Below, piece by piece: positions 12,861 through 53,757 of a stretch of 64,000 nucleotides of DNA. A program made the translations under genes and the position numbers. The notes under the pieces are model-generated. The model was not told the DNA's origin, did no database searches, and saw nothing but the letters and a program-made list of their open reading frames with translations. The DNA comes from Larus michahellis (lineage: Eukaryota; Chordata; Aves; Charadriiformes; Laridae). Numbering within the stretch: the first letter of the stretch is position 1; each line of letters opens with the position of its first letter. The stretch lies in the NCBI RefSeq assembly GCF_964199755.1, contig NC_133930.1:55953962-56017961 (forward strand). Direction: 5' to 3'.

Positions 12861-13293
12861 CATGAGGGTCAGGAAACCACACCGGCCGTGCTGGCTTCAC
12901 TGCAGGCCATTTCAGCGAGCTCCCAGAAAATGGAGGTTGCTGGGGTTGCCGGATCTCGCTAGCAGCTCAGAGCTCATTAGGGAATCTGATTTAATGCCCT
13001 GGCAATATGCAACCGCTTCCCACAGCGCGCATGGATGCACGGTGCTCCCTGGGCTTGGAAGCCCCCCAGCAGCGGTGCTTTCACTGTCCTGATGGAGTGC
13101 AGCACTCTGAAAGAAAACCGCAATTCTTTATTTCTCCTCTACTTTCTCCTGTAAGAGCAAACTGCTCCGTTTTTGTATCTATTCTTGGCCTCTAACAAGC
13201 CAGCAAAGGGCAGCTCGCCTCCTGAGAGCCCCTGGCATGGAATCTTTCACCACAAAAATAATCCGGCGGCAAGGAAGTCTCCAGTCTTCAAAG

Positions 13294-13326
13294 GCAGCTC
13301 CTGGAGCAGCTCCCGGAGCAGCTCCC
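13294..13326. repeat. 12-bp tandem repeat, about 2.75 copies
   Basis: Units GCAGCTCCTGGA, GCAGCTCCCGGA and a partial GCAGCTCCC lie head to tail. Confidence 0.85.
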
Positions 13327-16300
13327 ATTTGGGGACCGCCCTGTTGTGAGCTGGGCTGAGGTCCTGCAGCCGTCCGGCCTGGCTTCAAAGGGCTCTTTCC
13401 TGCCACCCCTTATCTCGGTGCCCCCTCTGCCTCCTGAGCCTGCCCCCAGGGTGGGCTCCGGGCTGTGCCAGCGCTGCTGTGGGGTTTGCTACCCTCTTGG
13501 CTGTCGCCAGCTCGATGACCTTCTGGCGGTTACTGGTGTGTGTCCCACCTCCCTCCCCCTCCTCCAAGGCGGGGTTGACCCGCAGCCTGCGGTCCAAGCG
13601 CCTGGCGTGACTTCCGTGCCGGCGGCGGCCGGCCTATGAGCGGCGCGAGGCGCGTGGACAGATAAGAAGCTGGCCTCTCCACTGGCCCAGCCCAGAGTCA
13701 GGAGATGGTGCACAAGGCACTGGCGTTGTCCCGGTACCTGACCTCCACCCCCGGCTCCCGTCCTTGCCTCCTCCAGCTAGCTTATCAGAGTGCCACCCAA
13801 GGCGATGCGCCAGAGGTTATTGCTCTCCAGGAGGCAGCAGGAAATTACCCTTCGGGGTGAAGGTGATCCGCCCCCTTTGTGCTGCAGTTACGGTAAATGT
13901 AGGACAGCGTCAGAACACCCGTTTCACGCTCGCCAGTTTCTTGTTCTTAAGGAGAGTTATGGCTCATCATGCCCAACCGTACTGTGGGTTTTGGTTTTTT
14001 TTGTTGCTGCCAATCTTCTTTTGCTGTGCAGCCACACTTCCCTGCAAGATATGGGAACTTAAGGGGTCAGATCCATCATTCGTTGCTGCTCTGCTAAGGG
14101 GGTGCACAAACAAATGCAACACTGCCTCCACAGAGGTGCAGAAATGTAACTTTCAACCCTTTTATAATTCTCTTCTTGTCCTTGAGGTTCACACCCCCTG
14201 AATCACCTCTTTTACCTCACCTCAATTGCTGCAGCCCTATTTTTTTCTTTTCTTTGGACAGACAGGAGATCTTCATGCCACAGGTAAAACTCGGTCTGTG
14301 CTCCTGCTGTCCGTATGCTCAGCCACTTTCCTTCTCCCCATCTGCCTTACGCCGCTTTGCTTCCCCCACACTCTCACCCGGGCATCGTGCCTCCCTCTTG
14401 TTCTCTGCTGTCCTCTGTGCTTTTCCCAGATCGAGCCCTTGGCCCCAGCCTTGAACACCATGTGTCATCCCCACCTCTCCTCCACACAGACCTTCCCTCC
14501 ACGACACCTCTCAGCTCTTCCAGCTCACATCTGAGCTGTCCCACTGCCATGGCTGCTCACCCCCACTCTTGCTCCTGCAACGTTTCTCGTCTTTCCCTTG
14601 CTATCTCTGTCGTTTGGCAAGCTAGGTATCAAATTTGTCTGTCTCAGAGTTTCAGCATCCCTCAGGGAAAGAAAATGGAAGCTGTCGCCATTCTGCAACT
14701 CTGGCTTGCCCCGGTAGCTTCAGTGAAGGTAGGCAGACGGACAACAGCTTCAAATCTCTGCCCTGCCTTTTACGAGATCAGTTGATGACCATGCAGTTCT
14801 GCTACTATTTTAAGCTTTAATCTCCTTGCTTTGTAGCTAAATGCTGGCAACACAGAACAGGGATGTGTCGCTACATCCTTGGACGTCCATGCTACAATTC
14901 CCGTCTCTGTGCAGGTCAGTCATTGTGTAGCGCTTGGTAAACCAGGGGTCCCACTCCAATACAAAATATTAGTGGTAGAATTTCAACTGCACTTGACTCT
15001 GCCTCCTCTTAATTGCAGTACAAGCAGAGGGGAGAACAGAAATGCACGTTCAAGTGCTTTTAAACATCTCGCCCTGAAATGGTTTGAACAAGGACCCAAA
15101 GGCCTTATGCGTGGTGGTTTTCAACTTCATTCTTCAAGTAGCATTTAAGGGAAAGTGCTAGGTGCAGGGTCCCTCATTAGCACAGCACTCAGCACATGGC
15201 AACACAACCATAAATGCAAGCGGTAATCTGTTTACATTTTATTCAGAAATAGAGCCTGGACTCAGATCTAAACAACCCTAAAGCTTTGTTTTAAAGTGTG
15301 TTTTGCCTTAGGTCCAGTTATAAGCTAAATACTGTAATTTATTTCAAGTGCTCCCTTTGAGAAGCCAGGAGTAAGTCAGGCACTCCACACCGGCTCCAGT
15401 TCAGGTAACGCGGAGAGACTCTCATTGATTTCTGCAGGATTTCACTGCACTTTTCAACTGACACCCGAGAGCACCCTTAAGTGACTAGTGTTTTCAGAAC
15501 CTGGCATTTTTTAAATTTTTAATTTTTAAATTAAAACTTCCTCCAGCTAGTGACATTAGCAGAGCATGGTGCCACGTGTTGTAACCCACCTCTCCTCCAA
15601 GAGATCGCAGCTGGTGGCTGGCAGACCCCCATGGTCCCAGGCACACAGACCAACACACATGCAAGCTCTTCTAATGTCAGGTGTGTCCCTGCAGCAGGCT
15701 CATGGTGTCCTCTTCTGCACAGACCCCTGGCATCCCCTGGTGGGTGAGGGCTGTGGAGACTGGGGGAGCCTGGGACACAGGAGGGAACAGGGAGTGCAGC
15801 GATGGGTGCTGCTGATACCCAGCTCTGGGAGTGCCTGTGGAGATGCAGTGCAAGCCCTGGGATAATGCCGCTTGCCAGCAAAAGTGCTTGCAAATTCAAA
15901 TCCCCCATCTCTCTGCCTTGTCTTTGATCTTCAAATCTTTTACGAAGTTCTTCACGTGTCCCCAACAACGTCGGTAAACTCTATTTGCCTGAGCAAAACT
16001 GCAGACACTTCAGAAGAGGACATGGCCCCAGGAGGATCCAGTTAAAAAACATTATAAACTATAAATGCCTGTCAGTGACCAGCAAGCTGCCCATTTGGCC
16101 AGCTGGCCAGCAAACGGCAGGGCCTTCAAGCCAGACACATCCAAATTGCATTACCAGCAGGCAGCTGTTTCTGTGAAGAAAGGCATGCACAACGCACAGA
16201 CATTTTCTCGAGGACCACAACAGCCTGCTTTCCATTGCAGGTCTCTGGCAACAGCTGCACCCTTCTACAGGAGCACGTTGTGGAGCTTCACTGTGGAGCT

Positions 16301-16752
16301 TTGCTGACCTGGGTGGCCATGCCACCCTGTGGAGGGAGCCGGCAGGCCATGAAGGGCATGGGATGTCTCTGACTGGTTGCATCATGGCTCACCCTGCCCC
16401 AGAGAGCAGGTAGGCACCACGGGGAGGGGAAATGCATCTGCTTGGCCACAGGTTGTGAACTGAGGACTGGGTGCATCTCTTCCTTTGCAGGAGGGTGCTG
16501 GTGATGTTGGGGTGGAGCTGGAGGTGGCTGTCCTTGGGAGGAAGGTGTGGGGCTGTCTGGCTCTGGCTTTCAGACGGTCTGCAGCTCCCAAGAGGAGAGC
16601 CAGGATTGCCCTCCGCACCACAGCCTCCAGCTCCATTGTGCCCAGGCTACCACCTCTGTGTGTGCAAGAGCTTCCTCCTGTGCAAAGCCTTCAGACCCAC
16701 CACCCTGTTCAGCAAACTAGAGGGTAAACACGACAGGCCATGCACCACGTTT

Positions 16753-16798
16753 GGAGCTACAGCGTTCCTGCTAGAGGAGCTACAGCATTCCTGCTAGA
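16753..16798. repeat. 23-bp tandem duplication
   Basis: Two adjacent 23-base copies beginning GGAGCTACAGC and ending CCTGCTAGA differ at one base (G or A at position 12). The near identity implies a recent duplication or a slippage allele. Confidence 0.9.
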
Positions 16799-19700
16799 CA
16801 CAGATCACGGGCAGGTAACCCTCTGCTCTCCTCCGGCCAGACAGACTGATGAAGACACAGTGCCATCAGCTGGGCGTTTGCAGCCACCCGCCTGTCACCT
16901 AGCCCAGGCGACTTTCCTACCAGAGGGCAGGGGCTTCATATAGCCACACCTTTAGTCCTCCGCAAGCTCCTTGCGGTGGACAACAGTGCACACAGGGCCT
17001 GTGCCTGCCCTAGGTGAGGAGGGCAAACCAGTCTGCAGCACAAAAAACAGGATTAGGAGGTCTTGAGCCCATTAAGAGGACAGTGGCTAATCCTCGCTAT
17101 GAAGCAGCTTTAGGGAGCCTTGCATCCTCCATGGTGCGCCCCACCATCCACTGGCACTCACTGGCTGCCTGAGGGCAGCGGTGCCCCAGCACTAGTGGCA
17201 GTCTGCCATGGGGGCAAAAGCCTTTGCCCACAATTTGCTTTGGGAACATCTTATTAGAAGAGGGGAAGTCCAGGCAGCATGTTGGAAAAGAAGTATTCCT
17301 GAACTTCTAATGACCAGAGGAGTGCAGCCGACCGTACAGCCTAGCAAAGTGCAGCCAGCCTTGAAAACCTTATTAATTACGCTCTCTCTCTTCCAAACTT
17401 CAACTTGTCTCTCCACTGGAGTATGCCAGCACATCTCTCCCTGGAGGTCAGAGCTCTTATTTCCTCATCTCCTCTTACCTCCTGCTCCCTCACTCTCTAC
17501 TGGCAACACAGGCAGCAGCAGGCCCTTTTTCCCAGGTGTGCTTGCTTTCATGCCATGTGGAAAAGCTGCCTTTCTCTGCTGTTTCTCCTGCTGCTGCCTC
17601 TGCTCTTCCCCAGTTTATCTCCTCTGCCTGTCTGGCTGGCTGCAGGGCTTCTCAAAATCTGGTTTTAAAACGTGAAGTGACTTCTGGACTGTGTGGCTCT
17701 GGGCCAAGCCTTCGTAGGCGGTGGCTAAGAAAATGTACTTATTCACCGCTTTTCAACACAGGTCAACGCTTATTCCAACAGGCGTTTCGGCATGAGAGGA
17801 GCAACTTCAGGAACTGACAAAATGATGTGATTTGAAGAACTCAGCCCTCGTCTTCATGGATGGGTGACTCCTGAGCAATATACTTCGTTTTCACGTAATG
17901 GGTCTTTCGTTTCTTTCCAGGAGCTCTCATGAACTCCCTTGGCTCTGCTTTATTTGAGTAGTGTATGTGGGTATGTCCTCCCTATATAGATACATCCTGT
18001 ATCCTGAAGAGTTCTCTCTCTCTGGGGGGGGGAGGGCAGGGATGGAAGACAGAAATCCACAGTAGTTAAGTGAAATTGAAGGCCAAACTCAAATGAGCTG
18101 GGTGCTTTTGAAACTTATCTCACCCAACAGAGTGAGTCGGTAGCAGGAGAACAAAACTCACAGCAGCGCTGGCTCCCAGAGATGGCACAAGCTTGGTGCT
18201 GTGCTAAGGCACTGATGTGCTACCAACAAGCTGGTACCAGCACTGGGCAATGGTCTGGTTTTACTCAGCTTGGATGCTCCTTTTTATTACTCCCACAGCT
18301 CATGTATTTTATTGTAAGGCCAGTTTCCTGGGATGGAGGATAGCCATTTTCTTTCAGTCCCAGTTATCGTGAGCTCTGTCACAATCTGTGGCACTGGAGG
18401 GGTATTTTCTGTAGGCTTAAGTGTACCCAAAATGTGCACAACTCATCTCTCTTCAGTTTCCTCTGCAACCACATACAGTTTTTACTATGTCCCTACCAAT
18501 CTGAACAAGAATGTGACCCAAGGCACAGCTGCAAGCGTCTCTGTGATACTTCTGGCACCACGGCATGGGCTGGGAGCCAAGGGGCTTAGGACCCTGCCCC
18601 AAGGGAAAGATGCTCTGACAGTGATGGACAGAGGAGATACCTTAAAATACGGGTGCACAGTGGTATGTGGTATATGTGGGAGGGTCACACACAGTAGCAA
18701 TATTGAGAGTATGAAACTATGGATATGGGAATAAGAAGTGTGAGAGAAAATAAATGTGGAACTTAACAGTAAAAGGAACTCTGGAGAAGAACACAAGGTG
18801 TATAAGTCATTAGCGTAGGTATGATTTTCTCTTGTGTCTTCAGGAATTTTTTAAAGCAGGTTTTGGGGCACGTGCAGATAACATGTGGAGCACCTGGAGT
18901 GTGTACAGACCCTTTCACCAAACCTACAAAATTAATCTGCATGGGGCAGGATGTTTAGGTCTTCTGGAAGAGGCTGTGGTTCAATGGCAGGCCGGCAATA
19001 CTCCCCTCCCTGACCTACAGGACCAGCTGCTGGGAAGCCTGTTGTACATCCATTGCCTTCGCAGCAAACTGTGCTCAGAGAAGTCAGGTTTCTACACAGG
19101 CAAACAGCAAAACCTCCATATCCAAGTGCTGTGCCTGATCAAGGAGATGCTCCATGCCACATTTCTTCTTTTTTTCTTATTTTCCCTCCTCCTCAGAAAT
19201 ATCCAAGGCTTGAACTCCAGGCTGCACGGAGCAAGGGAGAGGGAGGCACTCTGCTACCTGGTGCAGGATGTGTCCTTAATGGATTCAGGCTCCAAGCTTT
19301 TCTGTAACAGTGATGATGTCAAGTTGGAGCTCTGGTGAAAAAGATTTCATCCTGCCTATCCTGATTTATTGTGTACCAAGTGGTGATGATGGTTTTTACA
19401 CCAATCACACACCAAACTCCTCTCCTCCCTCCTCGCAATTCAATGCCTTTAAAGGCAGATTCACTACTGACTTACAGTGCTTTAAATGAGGAAAATATTA
19501 TTTAAAAAGCTTCAAAAACCTCATTTGACACCTTATTTACGCTGGTATGAAAGTATCATTAGTGAAGAGCAATGCAAGTCTCACTTCTCTTTTGTTTGTT
19601 TGTTTTCAATTCTAGGTTGTTGTTTTGTTTTATTTTTTTTTTTAAAGAATGCCTTAGTATGTATAAAACCAGCAATGCAGTAGATTTTAATGTGCATTCC

Positions 19701-20319
19701 AGGGGAGGAAAATCAACTGTTCAAGTCTCAGAACACATTTTACTCTCTTCCCTTTCTAATTGGAAGACTGCTGTGTGAGCTGACAAAGGCAGGACATGGG
19801 AACAACCACAAAACCACAGATGAAAGGCAAAGACCAAATTTAAATCTCAATACCTCGCGGACTGGGGGATCTCTGAAGCACCCCCCGGGCAGAGGCATGC
19901 AAGTGGGGGACACAGGCACAGCGAGAGAGTCCTTGATAACGGGAGGGTCCATGTTAGCAAGACAGAGAGTTCGAACTGGCTGTTCTCACCTGTATATTAG
20001 GGATGACAGGAGGCATAGTTTTCCACTGTGTTTTGATCTCTGACAGCAGGGCAGGCATCTCAAGCATGTTCGATAAGGTGCCTCTGACTCCATAGCAGGC
20101 CTATGTTATCTAAGCACATGTATTCTACTTGTGGAGCACACAAGACTAAAGAACAATTAGTGTGATATATGTGTTTTCTGACAAGGCAGGAGCAAGTCAC
20201 TTGAGCGTGTTTACAATCGTCCTCGCCGATTTTCCGCTACTTTCCCAAAACTACTAAGATAATTCATCAAAAATTAAAGCCCTACTACACTGTACGTATA
20301 TAACGCACACTTCTTCTCT

Positions 20320-20800
20320 CAAAGCAACGTTTGTGTGCACATTTTAATTCTGTGGTTGCAGAGCCTGTTGAAACAATAAAGGAGATTTGATAGCCACAGC
20401 CTTCTCTGCATGCGCTTAAATAAAACCTCACTGTGTTTCCTTCAGTGCAGTGACTAACTGATTCAAAGAAAGCCTGTTTCCCTCTGCCCGCTGTCCTCCA
20501 TTCTTGATATGAAGCAGAACACTCTAAGACAGGCGCACCTCTACCAGTTTGGGACTAGCAGGGGGCATTTTAATCAAAATTTCTCTGTTCTTTAACTGCA
20601 GCTAATATTTAATTTGTTTCAAAAAAAAAAAAAAAAAGACGTTCAGAAGGAAATTGCACAAATCTTATTTTCTTGAGTCAAGACGGAAACACTGCGGTAA
20701 TTACATTTAACATAATCAGCCATCACCAGACTGACTTCCGAAGCTTTGGTATTCATCAAGGTATCGATGTAATAATCAAGCACTGAAGGAGCAGCATTGC
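20320..20800. promoter_or_regulatory. Candidate conserved non-coding block upstream of FSD1L
   Basis: About 480 bases lacking repeat signatures, AT-rich with TTTAATCAAAATTT, GCTAATATTTAATTTG, GGTAATTACATTTAACATAATC and ATCGATGTAATAATC, interrupted by a 17-base A run at 20621-20637. Motif style suggests a regulatory element about 4 kb upstream of the FSD1L promoter; this is inference only. Confidence 0.25.
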
Positions 20801-21035
20801 CGCGATCTCAGCCCATCCACAGTGACTCCCAGGAAGCTCTGGGCACGACCCATGAAAACCCTCCTCCCCAGCCCTGCTGTTTTCAGGGACCTTGCTGGGA
20901 GGAAAGCCAGGGAAGCCTTTAGTGGTCTTAGATTATTGGGGCAGACTCGGTCCCATACACCGAGGCATCCAGGCTTCTCTGCTGCTCCACCAATCTTCCT
21001 CTCTGATGGTGCTGGTGGTTTCTGACCTCCTGCTC

Positions 21036-21058
21036 AAAAAAAAAAAAAAAAAAAAAAA
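21036..21058. repeat. Poly(A) run, 23 bases
   Basis: An A23 tract followed by GG and A6. The sequence to its left has no exon-like open frame and no second-strand signature of a processed retrocopy. Confidence 0.9.
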
Positions 21059-24000
21059 GGAAAAAACTGATGCAGCAAGAAAAGTCTGCATCAATGAGGA
21101 GCCTGTTGGGGCATTTTTCTGGCACTCGCCCCTTGCTTTGGTACATGCCCTTGCCCATACGCTCAAAAGAACAGAAGGGCTCCAGGTCAATGGTGGGAGT
21201 GAGCTGCCTTGTTTTAAGACACGAAAAGAAGGCCTTTTCAAAACAACAGGTCATGGTGACTTTGAGCGGCGCAAGGAGAGGGGTTAGTTGATGCCAGAGC
21301 CACACTGAAATGCACATAAGCAACTCTCATGTCTGTAGCAGTCATCACAGGGTCCAGCCCTCCTCAAAGCCAGCACAAAGCAAATATACTGTGTTTTAAA
21401 GGCCATCCACAGCTGTCTTCCTACCTTGTTATTTTGCTAGCTTGGTTTCTCAGACAGAGTTTTAGTATCAGTTTTAACCACTTCCAAGCCTTCTATGATA
21501 CAGAAATGCAACCTGCTGCCTCCTCCTCACATGATACATAGATGTATCTGGCACTGTAAATAAATATAAGTACTGCCATCCGACTATTGTTTGAAGAAAA
21601 TACAAAAAGGGCATAATCTTATACTTGGAGCTGGAAGAAAAGAATATTAATATTGTAATTCTCATGAGTTTCAAGATAGCAAGAGCTCCTAGGAGGTGGC
21701 CAGCTAAGGCTATTATGCTTCAGGTGTTATACTGTAAGGAAACAGCATGTTTGGTGCCAGAAGAAATTTCCTCTGGGGAAAAGTCCTTCCTTAAATTTCT
21801 AATCTCTGTTTTAAAGACAAATTTGATAAATAGATGTGTCTCATTTACCATCCTGTGTAGAGACAGATTAAATCCAACCTCTAGTTGTATTTTTATTGTA
21901 TCAATTCTGTATTGACTGCCCAAGCTGGTCCATTCTTGTTTTAGGGAGCTGAAGTATTTCTTCCTCCTCCAAATTCTTGCCATTGTTTCCTTTCAGTCTT
22001 CTTCCTGTGGCATCTCTTTTTGGCCTAAAATAAGCTAAGAGCCTTAACTTAGAAGATACTCTCTATCCTCTCTAGTATCCTGCCAGCAGTGTTTCTGGTC
22101 ATATGTTAGCTTAGTGACCATCTGCTTGTCAGGCACCCTACCTAACAGGGGTTTTGTCCAGGACCCAGGTTCAAAGGCTGCCAAGGATCTGCACATGTTC
22201 CTGCCTTGTTCTCTTATTTCCCAGTGTATAAAGCAGTAATATGTCATTACAGGTTCCTTTAGGGCCTATTCTAATAATCTGGAATATTTCTTCTCACCAG
22301 TCCTTCCTTTTTTAAAAATCTCCCATCATGGATAAAAAATGAACATGAACAACTCTAGAGAAAATCTTCTTAGTACATATTTTGTTGCTCAATTTATGTT
22401 CACAAGAGTGCTGAAGAAACCCATAAAACCGTGGAATTATTTCTGGATGGTGACTCTTCCCTTGCATTTGCAGTTTTGAAATGAGAAATCATACAGGAAG
22501 ATGTGTGGTTGAATCTTTCCACATAATCCAGAACTGGAATTAAGAAGTGGGCCAGCAACTTCAGACCTGAATTTAACCACCCACCCCAACACACTGCAAA
22601 AGGTTTCAGAGTCAAATGTGCCCCTTCCTGAGGCATGTGTGCCCCGTTACTGGCACCCCGGGTGTCTGACCACAGGCACTACTTCTGACCTAGCTGACAA
22701 ATTCTCTCCCAGGCCAAAACATCAAAAATCCTTTTGAGTTTTACTATTTTGTTGCTAAACTGTTTGGGGGAAACAGCATCGATGCCTTTTGATCCTTGAT
22801 TCACGGAGTTACGTACAGGGTAAGTCTGCAGTCTCCCTGAGAAGTTGTGTTTAGTTATGTAGGCGCTAAGTTCATTTTAAGAGCAATAGCTGTCTTCTTG
22901 AAAAGATTTAGCATGTTTTTAACCCTCAGGAAGATACTATAGGTAAGTCCTGTTCTGAATGGATGTCATCACTAAGAGGATGAAACCACTCCCCAACTTT
23001 GAAACCCCTTGTTGCCCGTCTGGGATGAAACAGAAAGGATGCATATGAAGGGAGGATGTCCAGGTGGGTTGCAATGGAGCAGTCCCAGTTATCATTCGGT
23101 CCTAATGCTTTCCCATTTGCCACCACCAGCCACGTCCCCCAGCAGCTGCAGGCTGCCAACTTCTGTAGCAGCAGCCATGCCCTGAGCTCCAAATGGTCCG
23201 AAACCATTCCAAGAGATTTATGTGCTCTCCTCAAGCAAAAGGCAGTTGGAGTTTTCTATTCAGGACCAGCAAAATCAGCAGCTGTGCAAGGCAGGGCCAG
23301 ACCCTCTGCTGTGGGTAGCCAAGGGGTATGTGCTGGTCCCAGTAGTGTTGTTCCTGCGGGTGTAAGACTCATTGCCTCTTATCAGACTGAGCTGTGGTAC
23401 AACCAGACATGATTTTTCTTCCTCTTCTTTCAAAGGTTTCAAGTGGAAACTACCAGCACAGGCTGTGGGCGGTAATCGGAACACATAAGATATCAGGTAC
23501 CTCTAATAACTACAACAAATGTTCAAACCTCAGCCAAGGCCCAGCCCGTGCCTGGTAATGGAGCCGCAGGAGACCTCTGGACGGAGCAGGGAAGACTTGG
23601 AGCTCCGCCTCTTGGCAGGTCAACACCACCTTGTGCTTCTGCGGTTCCTCCTGCCCTGCGTTCGTACAGCGCTGCCCACGGAGAAGTTAAAACCATGGTG
23701 ACACAGGGCTCGCAGGGGCATAAATGCATTTAAAGAGATACCTTCACTGGTAGGTGGCAAAACGTCCCAACTGTGATAAACTTCCACGCTAGCAGTGGGC
23801 TCCTGCTGCTGTGCACCCAATGTGGAAAGCATTGCTTTTTAATATCAGCGCAGCACTCAAAGCAGCTATAAAACCCTAAGGCTACGCTTCAGCCCCACGG
23901 CTGTTTTATGGCTGTATTTCTGTAAAGTGAAATTACTATTTCTTTCCAATACTGCAGTGAAACGATCCTTTTTTTTTTTAAATGGGATTAGTGAGCTCTG

Positions 24001-24545
24001 AGATAAAGCAAAGCTGCCTGACGGGACATCTAACCTAGTATACGTACAGCCGATACAGCATGATAACACGACACAGCACAACAGAAGGTACACTATTGCC
24101 ACTGTGGCGCTGCTGCCATCACAGATGGCGGCTGGGGTGAGGGCTCTGTTGCCTGTGGCGGGACCCCTGCCCCGCGACCCACAGTGGGAGGCAAGCACGC
24201 GGGGGCTGCGCCGGCCTGGAGACTTCCCACGGGCGCCACCCAGAGTTTTGGGGTGCCTGCCCGCCTGCCTCCCCCAGGCCTCGGCACCGGCCTCGGCGTG
24301 GGGAGACCCGGCTCTCTCCCGCTGCCTGACACCCGCGGCGTGGGCGCTCCATCTCCCGGTGCCGGGGCTCGAACGCGCTGCAACCAGCGCAGCCCGCTCG
24401 CAGCCTGTCCCCGCCTTCGGCTGCCGGCTCCGACTAGCGCATGCCCACAGGCCTCTCCCGGGAGGGGCGGCGAGGCGAGGCGCACGTGCCGCCGGCGTGC
24501 GCGAGGGGGAAATGAAGGGGAGGGAGGGTATGGGGCGGAGAGCAG

Positions 24546-24560
24546 CGCGCATGCGCGCAG
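24546..24560 (+). promoter_or_regulatory. NRF1-like site in the FSD1L promoter
   Basis: CGCGCATGCGCGCAG contains the palindrome GCGCATGCGC that matches the NRF1 consensus. It sits about 140 bases upstream of the start codon. The same 15 bases occur in the FKTN promoter at 57803-57817. Confidence 0.6.
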
Positions 24561-24697
24561 ACGCAGCCCGGCGCGCGTGCGCCGCGCCGCTCCGGGCCGG
24601 GGCGGGGCGTGGTCTGCCCGGGGGGCGGCGGCGTCCGTGGCCGTGTTTACGCGGGGCCGGGCGCTGCCGGCGGTGCTGGCGCCGCTCCCTCCTCATC

Positions 24698-53757
<29,060 letters not shown>

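Larger units (their letters stand above)
7566..24100. other. Intergenic region upstream of FSD1L; no gene supported
   Basis: About 16.5 kb with many overlapping short open frames on both strands, none resembling a known protein or bounded by convincing splice sites. It includes a purine-rich stretch (about 8740-8990), AT-rich blocks with conserved-element character (9296-9440, 9590-9680, 12225-12545, 20320-20800), an orphan CpG-rich patch (12560-12860 and again 13580-13680), pyrimidine-rich tracts (14300-14560, 17390-17640) and poly(A)/poly(T) runs. No CR1 or LTR copy was recognised inside it. Confidence 0.6.

Noticed and set aside
13764-14201. 145-codon plus-strand frame
   Set aside because: No family resemblance and flanked by other equally long frames; composition driven by local GC richness.
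18832-19338. 168-codon plus-strand frame in the intergenic region
   Set aside because: No recognised domain, no plausible splice partners or promoter, and an overlapping second frame of similar quality; looks like chance.
21036-21058. Poly(A) tail of a processed pseudogene
   Set aside because: The sequence preceding the A run shows no exon-derived coding similarity, and no flanking target-site duplication was seen.
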